From Streptomyces filipinensis (GTDB taxonomy: Bacteria > Actinomycetota > Actinomycetes > Streptomycetales > Streptomycetaceae), in assembly GCF_014649495.1 (NCBI RefSeq), contig NZ_BMTD01000010.1, positions 287,595-351,594 of the forward strand: a DNA stretch of 64,000 bases, in the 5' to 3' direction. Below, piece by piece: positions 8,445 through 16,728 of the stretch. The position numbers and the translations under genes are program-made. How positions within the stretch are numbered: the first letter of the stretch is position 1; every line of letters starts with the position of its first letter. The notes beneath the pieces are model-generated. The model worked only from the letters and a program-made list of their open reading frames with translations. It searched no databases and was not told where the DNA came from.

Positions 8445-9044
8445 GTGAACACCCGGACCGACCCCACCGACCCCACCGACCCGACCGCACCCGCACGCCG
8501 GGACGCCGAGGACACCAAGGCCGCCATCCTCAAGGCCGCCCGCCACCTCCTGGCCCGGCACGCGCACGCCGACATCACGCTCAAGGCCGTCGCCGAACGG
8601 GCCGGCGTCAGCCCGCCGCTGATCGTGAAGTACTTCGGCAACCGGGACGCCCTGTTCGCCCGCGTGATGTCCTTCGCCACCGACGCCGACGCGCTGCTGG
8701 ACGCCCCGCTGTCCGGCCTCGGCCAGCACATGGCCCGGCACGTCCTGTCCAGCCAGCGCGACCGCGGCGCCGACCCGCTGCTGCGCATCGCCTTCGCCCC
8801 GCTGCACGGCGACCACGGCGACATCCTGCGCGCCAACTTCCGCGCCCAGGTGACCGAACGGCTCGCCGCCCGGCTCACTGGCCCCGACCCGGGGCTGCGC
8901 GCGGAACTCGCCGTCGCCGCGCTCGTCGGCCTCGGCGTGATGTACGGCATCGCGCGCGGCCCGCACCTGCGCGAGAGCGACATCGACGCCATCGCCGACC
9001 GCTACGGACCGCTGGTACAGGCCCAGTTGACCCCCGGAACCTGA
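8445..9044 (+). CDS. TetR family repressor of the adjacent MFS exporter
   Basis: 199 residues. The N-terminal helix-turn-helix (about 20-65: AILKAARHLLARHAHADITLKAVAERAGVSPPLIVKYFGNRDALF) is followed by a ligand-binding C-terminal domain of the AcrR/TetR type. It probably represses its own operon by binding the two palindromes upstream of the MFS gene and is released by a compound the pump exports. The GTG start lies 4 bp after the MFS stop. The extreme N-terminus reads DPTDPTDPT from an in-frame 9-bp tandem repeat and is unlikely to matter for DNA binding. Confidence 0.88.
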   Translation: MNTRTDPTDPTDPTAPARRDAEDTKAAILKAARHLLARHAHADITLKAVAERAGVSPPLIVKYFGNRDALFARVMSFATDADALLDAPLSGLGQHMARHVLSSQRDRGADPLLRIAFAPLHGDHGDILRANFRAQVTERLAARLTGPDPGLRAELAVAALVGLGVMYGIARGPHLRESDIDAIADRYGPLVQAQLTPGT

Positions 9045-9109
9045 CACGGTCCCGCTGCCGGGCGTCGAGCGCTGGAAGACCGCGGTGCGCCCGGACGTTG
9101 CCTCAGGGT

Positions 9110-9475
9110 ATGAAGATCAGTGAGGCTTCCCGGCTCAGCGGCGTCAGCGCACGCTCGCTGCGGCACTACGAGGACGAGGGATTGATCGTCCCCGGCCGGT
9201 GCGGCAACGGGTTCCGCGACTACTGCCAGTCCACCGTCGACCGGGTGCTCGTCATCCGCTCGCTGCTGGACTCCGGCCTCCCCGTGCGGTTGATCAGGGA
9301 CGCGCTGCCCGGCCTCACCGACGGATCCGACGGGGACACGGACGCGGTGTGCGCCCGGTTCCTGGACGAGGTGCAGGACTTCCGCGATCGGCTCGCCGCG
9401 CGCATCGCCGTTCTCAGCGATCAGCAGGCGGCGCTCGACGCCTACCTGCAGAAGGCCCGCCGCGCCGGCCCATGA
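9110..9475 (+). CDS. MerR family transcriptional regulator
   Basis: 121 residues. A winged helix-turn-helix at about 1-70 (MKISEASRLSGVSARSLRHYEDEGLIVPGR) is followed by a long dimerisation helix (FLDEVQDFRDRLAARIAVLSDQQAALDAYLQ). There is no Cys cluster or extra ligand domain, so it is not a metal or SoxR-type sensor. It is followed by an NADPH:quinone oxidoreductase gene whose leader resembles a MerR-type promoter, so the regulator probably controls that gene. The ATG at 9110 begins at the conserved helix-turn-helix. Confidence 0.87.
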   Translation: MKISEASRLSGVSARSLRHYEDEGLIVPGRCGNGFRDYCQSTVDRVLVIRSLLDSGLPVRLIRDALPGLTDGSDGDTDAVCARFLDEVQDFRDRLAARIAVLSDQQAALDAYLQKARRAGP

Positions 9476-9482
9476 GGCCCAC

Positions 9483-9515
9483 TTGACCTTGACGTAAGTG
9501 TGAGACTCCTACGGT
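9483..9515 (+). promoter_or_regulatory. probable MerR-type promoter of the quinone oxidoreductase gene
   Basis: TTGACC at 9483-9488 and CTACGG at 9509-9514 are about 20 bp apart, a long spacer as in MerR-activated promoters. The spacer begins with TTGACG, similar to left half-sites of actinobacterial MerR boxes; the right half matches poorly. It ends 7 bp before the ATG, so the transcript would be nearly leaderless, which agrees with the absence of a ribosome site. Confidence 0.4.
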
Positions 9516-9521
9516 CGGCGC

Positions 9522-10532
9522 ATGAACACCGACGAGCAGACGATGCGCGCACTGGTCCAGCACTCACACCAGGGACCGAAGGACCTGACCCTCACGACCG
9601 ATCGGCGGCGTCCCGTCCCGGGCCCCGGCGAGTACCTGATCCGCGTGGGCGCCGCAGGGGTCAACTTCGCCGACGTCATGCAGAGCCGCGGAACCTACGA
9701 GGGAGGCCCGCGGGCGCCCTATGCGGCGGGCTTCGAAGCCGCCGGCGAGATCGTGGGTGCCGGCCCGGGCGTCGAGAGCCCGCTCCCCACCGGCACCCAC
9801 GTCGTCGGAGCCGGCCCGGGCGCCTTCGCGCAGTACATGACGATGCCGGCGACCGGCGTACTCCCCGTGCCTTCCGGCTGGAGCGACGCCGCAGCCCTCG
9901 GTCTGGTGCTGAACTGGGCCACCGCCCTGGCCGCACTGAAGCCGCTGGGCGATGTCAGGACCGGTGAGGCGGTGCTCGTCCATGCCGCGGCCGGAGGGGT
10001 GGGGCAGGCCGCCGTCCGCCTCGCCCGACACTACGGCGCACGCGTGATCGCCACGGCGTCACCGGCCAAGCACAGCACCGTCCAGGCGCTCGGCGCGGAC
10101 GCGGTCCTGGACAGCGCACGCCCCGATCTGGCCGAGGAGATCACCCGCCTGACCGGCGGGGTCGACCTGGTCCTGGAATCGGTGGGACAGGCCACGTTCG
10201 GCGTCAGTCTGTCGGTCACCAAGCCCTTCACCGGGCGCGTGGTCGTGTTCGGTGCCGCTTCCGGCGACGCCACGCTGACCACGCACGACCTGGTCTTCAC
10301 CCACCAGGTCCAGGTCAAGGGCCTGCACATCGGTGCGCTGGCGGACAAGGCACCGTCCCTCCACCAGTCGTTGGTCGTGGAGCTGGAGGCCCTCATCGCC
10401 CAGGGCGTGTACCCGCCCGGCACCCCCGAGGTGCATCCCCTGGCCGCGGGGCCGGCGGTGCTCCGGCAGCTCGCAGCAGGCCGGACCCGAGGCAAGCACG
10501 CCCTTGATCCCTGGCGCCAGGAACACCTGTGA
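9522..10532 (+). CDS. NADPH:quinone oxidoreductase (zinc-free MDR family)
   Basis: 336-residue medium-chain reductase without the zinc-binding cysteines. It uses NADPH to reduce quinones or other enones. The nucleotide-binding motif AAAGGVGQAAVRLARHYGARVIATAS sits near residue 155, and the GroES-like N-terminal domain contains VNFADVMQSRGTYEGG, the quinone-reductase signature region. The product is full length. The ATG at 9522 lacks a strong ribosome site; an internal ATG at 9543 (MRALVQHSHQGP) is an alternative. Probably activated by the MerR regulator just upstream. Confidence 0.87.
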   Translation: MNTDEQTMRALVQHSHQGPKDLTLTTDRRRPVPGPGEYLIRVGAAGVNFADVMQSRGTYEGGPRAPYAAGFEAAGEIVGAGPGVESPLPTGTHVVGAGPGAFAQYMTMPATGVLPVPSGWSDAAALGLVLNWATALAALKPLGDVRTGEAVLVHAAAGGVGQAAVRLARHYGARVIATASPAKHSTVQALGADAVLDSARPDLAEEITRLTGGVDLVLESVGQATFGVSLSVTKPFTGRVVVFGAASGDATLTTHDLVFTHQVQVKGLHIGALADKAPSLHQSLVVELEALIAQGVYPPGTPEVHPLAAGPAVLRQLAAGRTRGKHALDPWRQEHL

Positions 10533-10650
10533 GGCACCAAGTGTCCTGCCGGGCAGGGCGATGGCGTGCACGGCGCCGCGTCCGGTGCACGGCTCGCCCA
10601 CCGGAGCGGCCGCTTCCGCCCGGTCGGGTGCCGGATGTCAGACTGGCGGC

Positions 10651-11634
10651 ATGGACGAACGCGCAATCCGCAGGTCGGGTCAGTGGGCATCGGTGGTCGG
10701 TCTCGGCACATGGCAGCTGGGCGCCGACTGGGGTGACGTGGACGACAAGGAGGCCCTGGCCGTCCTGGAGGCGGCGGCCGAGGCCGGGGTCACCTTCTTC
10801 GACACGGCCGACGTCTACGGCGACGGACGCAGCGAGGAGACCATCGCCTCGTTCCTGCGCGGCCGGCCCGACCTGCACGTGCTGGTGGCCACCAAGATGG
10901 GCCGCCGGGTCGAGCAGATCCCCGAGAACTACGTCCTGGACAACTTCCGCGCCTGGAACGACCGTTCGCGGCGCAACCTCGGCGTCGACCGCGTCGACCT
11001 GGTCCAGCTGCACTGCCCGCCGACGCCCGTCTACTCCTGCGACGCGGTGTTCGACGCCCTCGACACCCTGGTGGAGGAGGAGCGCGTCGCGGCCTACGGC
11101 GTCAGCGTGGAGACCTGCGCGGAGGCGCTGACCGCGATCGCCCGGCCGAACGTGGCGAGCGTGCAGATCATCCTCAACCCCTTCCGTATGAAGCCCCTGT
11201 ACGAGGTGCTGCCCGCGGCCCGCGAAGCGGGCGTCGGCGTCATCGCGCGTGTGCCGCTCGCCTCCGGCCTGCTGTCCGGCAAGTACACCAAGGACACGGT
11301 GTTCGCCGCCAACGACCACCGCACCTTCAACCGGCACGGGGAGGCCTTCGACCAGGGCGAGACCTTCTCCGGTGTCGACTACGGGACCGGTGTCGAGGCC
11401 GCCGCCGAGTTCGCCGCGCTCGCCCCCGAGGGCTACACCCCGGCCCAGCTGGCGCTGCGCTGGATCGTCGAGCAGGACGGCGTGACCACGGTGATCCCCG
11501 GCGCCCGCACCCCCGAGCAGGCCCGCGCCAACGCGGCCGCCGCCAAGCTGCCCCCGCTGCCCGAGGAGACCTTCACCGCGATCCGCGAGCTGTACGAGAG
11601 GCGGATCAAGGACCAGGTCGAGCACCGCTGGTAG
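10651..11634 (+). CDS. aldo/keto reductase
   Basis: 327-residue NADPH-dependent reductase with the TIM-barrel aldo-keto reductase pattern. The catalytic tetrad is visible: Asp and Tyr in DTADVYGDGRSEE, Lys in VATKMG, His in LVQLHCPP. The cofactor-binding end reads VIPGARTPEQARANAAAA. The ATG at 10651 begins MDERAIRRSGQWASVVGLGTW. Monocistronic, with about 120 bp before it. The substrate is unknown; the family includes many detoxifying and sugar or aldehyde reductases. Confidence 0.88.
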   Translation: MDERAIRRSGQWASVVGLGTWQLGADWGDVDDKEALAVLEAAAEAGVTFFDTADVYGDGRSEETIASFLRGRPDLHVLVATKMGRRVEQIPENYVLDNFRAWNDRSRRNLGVDRVDLVQLHCPPTPVYSCDAVFDALDTLVEEERVAAYGVSVETCAEALTAIARPNVASVQIILNPFRMKPLYEVLPAAREAGVGVIARVPLASGLLSGKYTKDTVFAANDHRTFNRHGEAFDQGETFSGVDYGTGVEAAAEFAALAPEGYTPAQLALRWIVEQDGVTTVIPGARTPEQARANAAAAKLPPLPEETFTAIRELYERRIKDQVEHRW

Positions 11635-11686
11635 CCGGGGGAGCACGCGCCGTTTGAACGAACGGCCGCGCGGTTACACGCACCGC

Positions 11687-12232
11687 ATGACGGAGGAAGG
11701 ACGGCGCAGGGGGCGCAACGAGACCGAGGAGGAGCGGGCCGACCGGATGTGGGTCGAACTCATCCAGGAGGTCCGCGTCGCCCAGACGGGCGTGCAGATC
11801 CTGTTCGGTTTCCTGCTGACCGTCGTCTTCCAGCCCAAGTACGCCCAGCTCGCCCCCACCGACCAGGTCATCTACATCGTGACCGTCGTCCTCGGCGCCT
11901 GTGCGACCGGTGCCCTCATCGGACCGGTGTCCCTGCACCGCCTGGTGTCCGGCCGCCGCGTGAAGCCGCAGGCGGTGCGGCTGGCGTCCCGGATGACGTT
12001 CGTCGGGCTGGTCATGCTCCTGGTGACGATGGCGTCCTCCCTGCTGTTGATCCTGCGGGTGGCCACCCACAACGGCTATGTGCCGTATCTGGTGGGGGCT
12101 GTCGTCGTCTGGTACCTGGTGTGCTGGTACGGCCTGCCGCTGTGGGCCCGGCACCGGCACACGACCCGCTCGCCCGACGGCGCCGCGGGCGCGGGGCCGG
12201 CCGGCGGCGCCCCCGACCGGGACCGGACGTAG
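11687..12232 (+). CDS. DUF6328 family membrane protein
   Basis: 181 residues with an acidic/basic N-terminal tail and four hydrophobic segments (around TGVQILFGFLLTVVF, IYIVTVVLGACATGALIGPV, FVGLVMLLVTMASSLLLIL and VPYLVGAVVVWYLVCWYGLPL), ending in a charged cytoplasmic tail. This matches a widespread actinobacterial family of unknown function. The start is taken at the ATG at 11687; a TTG at 11654 preceded by a GGGGGAG run is possible. Convergent with the SsgA-like gene. Confidence 0.75.
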   Translation: MTEEGRRRGRNETEEERADRMWVELIQEVRVAQTGVQILFGFLLTVVFQPKYAQLAPTDQVIYIVTVVLGACATGALIGPVSLHRLVSGRRVKPQAVRLASRMTFVGLVMLLVTMASSLLLILRVATHNGYVPYLVGAVVVWYLVCWYGLPLWARHRHTTRSPDGAAGAGPAGGAPDRDRT

Positions 12233-12274
12233 GAGCGGAGCGGTCGGGGCCGGACGCGGGAGCGGGGCGGCCGC

Positions 12275-12700
12275 TCAGCCCGCGGACAGGATCTCGGCCA
12301 GCAGCTCGTCGACCGGGACGCGTTCCCGCCCCGGCGGGACGATCCGATGGGTCTCCCGCAGGAACGCGGCGACCGCGGGTGCCCAGGCGAACACCACCGC
12401 GCGGTGCCGGGTGCCGTCCGGCCGGGCGTCCCCGAGGAACTCCATGCGCAGCTCGTGCCACGCGGCGGTCGCGGTGGGCCGCAACCGTACGTCCCCGGCG
12501 CCGACCGGCCGCACCAGACCGTCGGAGAGCATCTCCCGGTCCAGCCGCCAGCAGGCCAGCACCCGGCCGTCATGGCCGAACACGGCGGTCACGGCGAACG
12601 GGTCGTCGGCGTCGTAGCTGAGATGGGCCAGCACGGGACACCGGCCGGTGCCTTCCGCGCGCAGCTGCACCACCAGCGTCTTGTGCACGAACGAGGTCAT
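12275..12700 (-). CDS. SsgA-like protein (sporulation and cell division regulator family)
   Basis: 141-residue SsgA/SsgB-like protein, an actinomycete-specific family that guides septum placement and spore wall events. Typical features are the small beta-rich fold with YDADDPFAVTAVFG and WRLDREMLSDGLVRPVGAGDVRLRP. GGAGG lies 9 bp before the ATG at 12700. It is the last gene of the local minus-strand group and has its own SigB-type promoter overlapping the end of the gene upstream, so it is probably induced by osmotic or general stress. Which paralogue (SsgA to SsgG) it matches cannot be decided here. Confidence 0.88.
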   Translation of the reverse strand: MTSFVHKTLVVQLRAEGTGRCPVLAHLSYDADDPFAVTAVFGHDGRVLACWRLDREMLSDGLVRPVGAGDVRLRPTATAAWHELRMEFLGDARPDGTRHRAVVFAWAPAVAAFLRETHRIVPPGRERVPVDELLAEILSAG

Positions 12701-12738
12701 GCGAGGGCCTCCGGCAACAATCGGCGTAGAGCCCTCTA

Positions 12739-12762
12739 GTACCCCCCTGGGGCCCGGGATGC
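12739..12762 (-). promoter_or_regulatory. SigB-type promoter of the SsgA-like gene
   Basis: On the minus strand GCAT (12762-12759), a 14-bp spacer and GGGTAC (12744-12739) match the Streptomyces sigma-B consensus GNNT-N14-16-GGGTAY exactly. It begins right after the upstream stop codon and sits about 40 bp before the SsgA-like start. A SigB-family sigma factor gene is present in this window at 50951-51802. Confidence 0.65.
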
Positions 12763-13812
12763 TCACCCGTGAGACTGATTCCCCGCGTTCCCGCCGGATC
12801 CGCGCAGCGCGGTCAGACAGCTGCCGATGGCCTGCTGGAGCTCCTCCAGACGCCGGACCATGTCGTCCTCGTAGAAGTCCCGGGCGTCGTCGAAGGTCAG
12901 CTCCTCGAAGGCCCTGGTCGCCTTCTGCAGGCTGCTGTAGAACTTCGTCCGGCGCTCCTGGACGCGCAGTTCGGGGTCCGCCTCGACCGCCTCGACGACG
13001 AGCGACTTCATGGTGTCGTAGGCCTCGGTGGCCCACTCGCCCGTGTCCTCGCCGTCCTCCAGTTCGTCGATCAGCGACAGATGACGCTCGGCCTCCTCGC
13101 GCAGCTCGGCCGGGGCCTCGACGGTCTGCCCGGCCGGGGTCCGGATCTGTCCGGACTCGGCGATCTGCCGGACGTAGCCGATCCGGTCGGCGGCCCGGCT
13201 CTCGGTCGCGACGGCCTTCTTCAGGTCGTCGGTCCGTACGACGTCACGCGCCAGCTCCGCCTGCAGCCCGGGGTCCTCCCGGAGCCGGTCCAGCAGGGCG
13301 GAGCGGGCCGCGCGGGCGGTGGAGGGGTCGGCGAGGATCGCGGCGCGCAGCGCGGTCGGGTTCTCGGCGACCTCCAGCGCCTTGGTGGGGCGGATGCCCT
13401 CGGCCTCGGCGGCCTCGGCGATCGCGGTGCCGCGCTCGGAGGTCGCGCTGTTGCGGGAGACGTAGTAGCCGAGCCACACGTCCGCGTCCGGCAGGTCCAC
13501 CTCCTGACCCGGCTCAAGGGTCTCGAAGTGCGGGACGAGCCCGTCGTCGGCGGCCCGGTCCCAGGCCTTGTAGTAGCGCATGACCCGCTCCGGGGAGCAG
13601 CCCGCCAGCTGGGCGAACTCCTTCGCGGACACCTTCGGCGTCGCACCGGCCGGCTGTCCGCCCGGCCGGACGCTGCGGGCCACCATCAGCGCGAAGGCCC
13701 AGCCGCCGGTGCGCGCGTAGCCGCCGAACTCCCGGGCGTCGCGCGCCACCAGGTCGGACAGGGGCGGCGCGGCCGGGGCGGACGTCTCGGACGGCTCGAT
13801 GACCAGGGTCAC
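12763..13812 (-). CDS. conserved helical protein of unknown function with an HTH-like segment
   Basis: 349 residues that I do not recognise. The N-terminal half contains VSAKEFAQLAGCSPERVMRYYKAWDRAADDGLV (about 70-103), which looks like a helix-turn-helix of the kind in replication or partition regulators. The rest is strongly helical, charged and rich in Glu, Asp and Arg, with probable coiled-coil stretches. No signal peptide or membrane segment. GTG at 13812 is chosen because GGAG lies about 10 bp upstream; a TTG nine codons earlier is the alternative. A DNA-binding or scaffold role is a guess. Confidence 0.7.
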   Translation of the reverse strand: MTLVIEPSETSAPAAPPLSDLVARDAREFGGYARTGGWAFALMVARSVRPGGQPAGATPKVSAKEFAQLAGCSPERVMRYYKAWDRAADDGLVPHFETLEPGQEVDLPDADVWLGYYVSRNSATSERGTAIAEAAEAEGIRPTKALEVAENPTALRAAILADPSTARAARSALLDRLREDPGLQAELARDVVRTDDLKKAVATESRAADRIGYVRQIAESGQIRTPAGQTVEAPAELREEAERHLSLIDELEDGEDTGEWATEAYDTMKSLVVEAVEADPELRVQERRTKFYSSLQKATRAFEELTFDDARDFYEDDMVRRLEELQQAIGSCLTALRGSGGNAGNQSHG

Positions 13813-13934
13813 GGATGACTCTCCTGCGAGGATGCTCAAGGGACCGCACCCGGGTGCGGATGCGGACAGGAAAGCCTATAGCGACGCACAGGCGGTGGTG
13901 TCCCGCGTCGTGATGTGTCCCTCGGCCCACGTGG

Positions 13935-14906
13935 TCAGCCGAGGGCCTCCCGCAGCGCGGGCAGCAGGGTCTTCGCCGACCAGTCCAGGAACTCCGGCTG
14001 TGCGTCGCCGCCGATCTGCACGAGGGCGACCTCGCCGAACCCGGCCTCGGCGTAGGGCCGTACGGCCTCCACGAAGACGTCCGGGTCGTCGCCGCACGGG
14101 ATCGAGGAGGCGACGTCGTCCTCGGTCACGAACTGCGTCGCGGCCTCGAAGGAGTCGGGGTGGGGCAGTTCGGCGTTCACCTTCCAGCCGAGCCCGAACC
14201 AGCGGAACTGCGCGTGGGCGCGCTTGACCGCCGTGTCCCGGTCGGGGTCGTAGCACACCGGCAGCTGTCCCACCCGTGGCTTGCCGCTGCCGCCGTGCCG
14301 GTCGAAGGCCTCCAGCAGCCCGGGCTTCGGTTCGGTCGCGATGACCAGGTCGGCGAGGTGCCCGGCGAGCTTGCAGGACTGCTCGCCGGAGACGGCGATG
14401 CCGATCGGCGGCGGCTGGTCCGGCAGATCCCACAGCCGGGCCGACTCCACGTCGTAGTGCGGTCCGTGGTGGGTGACATGGCCGCCCTCGAACAGCGCCC
14501 GGATGACCCCGACGGCCTCTTCGAGCATCTCGTGGCGCACGTCCACCGGGGGCCAGCCGCCGCCCACCACATGCTCGTTCAGGTTCTCGCCTGCGCCCAG
14601 TCCGAGCCGGAACCTGCCCTCGGACAGCAGCTGCACCGTGGCCGCCTTCTGCGCCACGATCGCCGGGTGGTAGCGGAGGATGGGGCAGGTGACGTAGGTC
14701 ATCAGCGGAATCCGCGAGGTGGCCTGGGCGGCGGCGCCCAGCACGCTCCACGCGTAGGAGGAGTGGCCCTGCGAACGCAGCCACGGAAAGTAGTGGTCGG
14801 AGATCACTGAGAAGTCGAAGCCGGTCTCCTCGGCCCGCACCACGTGGTCCACCAGGTCCCGGGGGCCGGCCTGCTCGGTCATCATCGTGTATCCGATTTG
14901 CACCAT
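13935..14906 (-). CDS. LLM-class F420-dependent oxidoreductase (F420-G6PD-like)
   Basis: 323-residue luciferase-like barrel of the group related to F420-dependent glucose-6-phosphate dehydrogenase. Indicative segments are FDFSVISDHYFPWLRSQGHSSYAW at 30-53, TYVTCPILRYHPAIVAQKAAT and the LGLGAGENLNEHVVGGGWP loop. It probably moves hydride to or from coenzyme F420 on an unknown substrate. Full length, ATG start. It follows the pseudokinase gene after about 50 bp in the same direction, possibly in one transcript. The glucose-6-phosphate specificity is not established by sequence. Confidence 0.85.
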   Translation of the reverse strand: MVQIGYTMMTEQAGPRDLVDHVVRAEETGFDFSVISDHYFPWLRSQGHSSYAWSVLGAAAQATSRIPLMTYVTCPILRYHPAIVAQKAATVQLLSEGRFRLGLGAGENLNEHVVGGGWPPVDVRHEMLEEAVGVIRALFEGGHVTHHGPHYDVESARLWDLPDQPPPIGIAVSGEQSCKLAGHLADLVIATEPKPGLLEAFDRHGGSGKPRVGQLPVCYDPDRDTAVKRAHAQFRWFGLGWKVNAELPHPDSFEAATQFVTEDDVASSIPCGDDPDVFVEAVRPYAEAGFGEVALVQIGGDAQPEFLDWSAKTLLPALREALG

Positions 14907-14955
14907 AAGGGGCGAGTCCCCGGGTCGGCGGCTCGAAAACGGACCAGGACGCCGG

Positions 14956-16518
14956 TCAGTGTGCCGGCGTGCGGAACGTCTGCAGGAACGTCTTCAGCGC
15001 CAGCCGGTTGGCGTCGTCGTCCCAGGTCGCGGCCGGAGTCGTGAAGCGCAGGGAGAAGCCGTCGCCGCCGCCCGTCAGGAAACCGCGCCCGAAGGTGTGC
15101 ACCCGCGCGTCCCCCGACCCGGCCAGCCACTCCAGGTCGGCGGCCCGGTGCCCCTGGTAGGTGGCGGCCCGGACGGTGCCGACGCGGCCGTATCCGGGGA
15201 GCCGTCGCAGATCCGGTTCGACGTCGTCCCGCCAGACGGCGACCGGGTCCGGGCCCACGTGCTCGCTGTGCGTGACGGCCAGCGTGGGGGAGGTGGCGTC
15301 CCGGCCGAAGGTGACGCGGTAGGCGCCGCTGACGCGGGAGGTGGTCAGCCGCCGCCAGCCGTCGGGCAGGGCCACGGAGAAGCCCTCCGGGGCGGTGTAG
15401 GGGTGGTAGCCGGCCGGCAGGGCGGGCGGGCTGCTCGGGGTGGGGCTCGCGGACGGCGTCCCGCCCCCGCCGCCGGTGTGTCTGCCGGTGGGGGTGACCG
15501 TGGCGGAGGGGTGGTCCGGTGTCTGCGCGGTTCCGGTGCCCGGCAGCTGGTGGGTCGCGGCCAGGACGGCGGCGGTGACGGTGAGCGCGGCCAGCGCGGT
15601 ACCCGCCGCCAGAGCTCGTCTGCCGTGCTCCCGTCCGGCGAGGCGCACGCCCGCGTACGCGCCGCGCAGCCGGGGTACGGGGGCCGGCTGCCGGTCGGCG
15701 TCGGCGTCCTCGTCGAGGGCCCGGAGCAGGGCCGCACGGACGACCGGGCGGGTCAGCCGCTCCCGCGAGTTCTTCCGCAGCAGCCCCTGCACGGACTGGG
15801 TGAGCGGGCCGGCGCGCAGCGGGGTGCGCAGCGGCAGCCGGTCCACGGCCTTCAGGGTGGCGTCGGGCCGGCCGCGGTCCCGGAACGGCGGCCGGCCCTC
15901 CACCATCGTGTACAGGAGCGCACCCAGCGCCCACAGGTCGGCGGCCGGCCCGATGCGCTCGTCGCGGGCCTGCTCGGGGGAGGCGTACGACGGCGCCGTC
16001 AGCCGCGGCACGAGGGTCGCGCCGGCGAGCCCGAAGCCGGTGACGACGACCGGGCCGCTGTCCCGTACGAAGACCTGGCCCGGGCTCAGCTCACCGTGTG
16101 TGATGCCCTCGTCGTGCGCGGCCTGGAGCACGTCGAGCAGCTCCAGGCCGGTCCGGGCCGCCCGCACCGGGTGGAACGCGCCCTCGCGGTCGAGGAGTTC
16201 GCACAACGGCGTGCCGTCGATCCACTCGGTGACCGTCCACAGGGTGCCGGTCTCCACCACCGCGTCGACGACCGCGGCGACCTGGCCGGGGCACAGCAGC
16301 CGCATGGTCTCGGAGGTGCGGATGAGGCGGGCCGTGACCCGGCGCACGGTGTCCTCGGCGGACCCCTCCGGCAGGGCGGTCTGGGCCACCAGCCGGGGCT
16401 GCTCCGCCGCCACGTCCTCGGCGTACCACCACAGCCGGTTCGTCTCGCGGGCGAAGACCTCCAGGAGCCGGTAGCGTCCGGCGACCAACTCGTGTGCGGA
16501 GACGTGCGCCTTGACCAT
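14956..16518 (-). CDS. membrane-anchored protein kinase-like protein (predicted pseudokinase)
   Basis: 520 residues: a Ser/Thr kinase-like fold (about 15-270), one transmembrane helix (about 301-321), a Pro/Ser/Thr-rich linker, and an extracytoplasmic domain (about 370-520) with HPYTAPEGFSVALPDGWRR. Key catalytic residues are lost: the VAIK lysine is Gln46 (LVAQTAL), the HRD motif is His141-Gly-Glu with Asn replaced by Gln148 (HGELSPGQ), and DFG is Gly161-Phe-Gly. The C-lobe is otherwise intact (SPEQARD, ADLWALGALLYTMVEGRPPF). It is therefore probably a signalling scaffold, not an active kinase. The ATG at 16518 has GAGGG 7 bp upstream; a second ATG two codons earlier is nearly equal. Ligand and partners are unknown. 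Confidence 0.85.
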   Translation of the reverse strand: MVKAHVSAHELVAGRYRLLEVFARETNRLWWYAEDVAAEQPRLVAQTALPEGSAEDTVRRVTARLIRTSETMRLLCPGQVAAVVDAVVETGTLWTVTEWIDGTPLCELLDREGAFHPVRAARTGLELLDVLQAAHDEGITHGELSPGQVFVRDSGPVVVTGFGLAGATLVPRLTAPSYASPEQARDERIGPAADLWALGALLYTMVEGRPPFRDRGRPDATLKAVDRLPLRTPLRAGPLTQSVQGLLRKNSRERLTRPVVRAALLRALDEDADADRQPAPVPRLRGAYAGVRLAGREHGRRALAAGTALAALTVTAAVLAATHQLPGTGTAQTPDHPSATVTPTGRHTGGGGGTPSASPTPSSPPALPAGYHPYTAPEGFSVALPDGWRRLTTSRVSGAYRVTFGRDATSPTLAVTHSEHVGPDPVAVWRDDVEPDLRRLPGYGRVGTVRAATYQGHRAADLEWLAGSGDARVHTFGRGFLTGGGDGFSLRFTTPAATWDDDANRLALKTFLQTFRTPAH

Positions 16519-16728
16519 GGTCATCCCTCGCTGGAACCCCTGTTGTGTGTCGTGTGTCTCACAGAGGTACGCGGGGTGCGCCGGGATGCGTTCAAAGAAA
16601 CCGTGACCTGGGCCGCGTTCCTGCCTTTTATTCAACTCTTCGAAAGGGCTTGCGAGTTTGGGATGGCCGTACCCGATGGTCGTTCGACCTGTGGGTAACC
16701 GACGGTAAGTGCCCGGTGCGGGCCGGCC

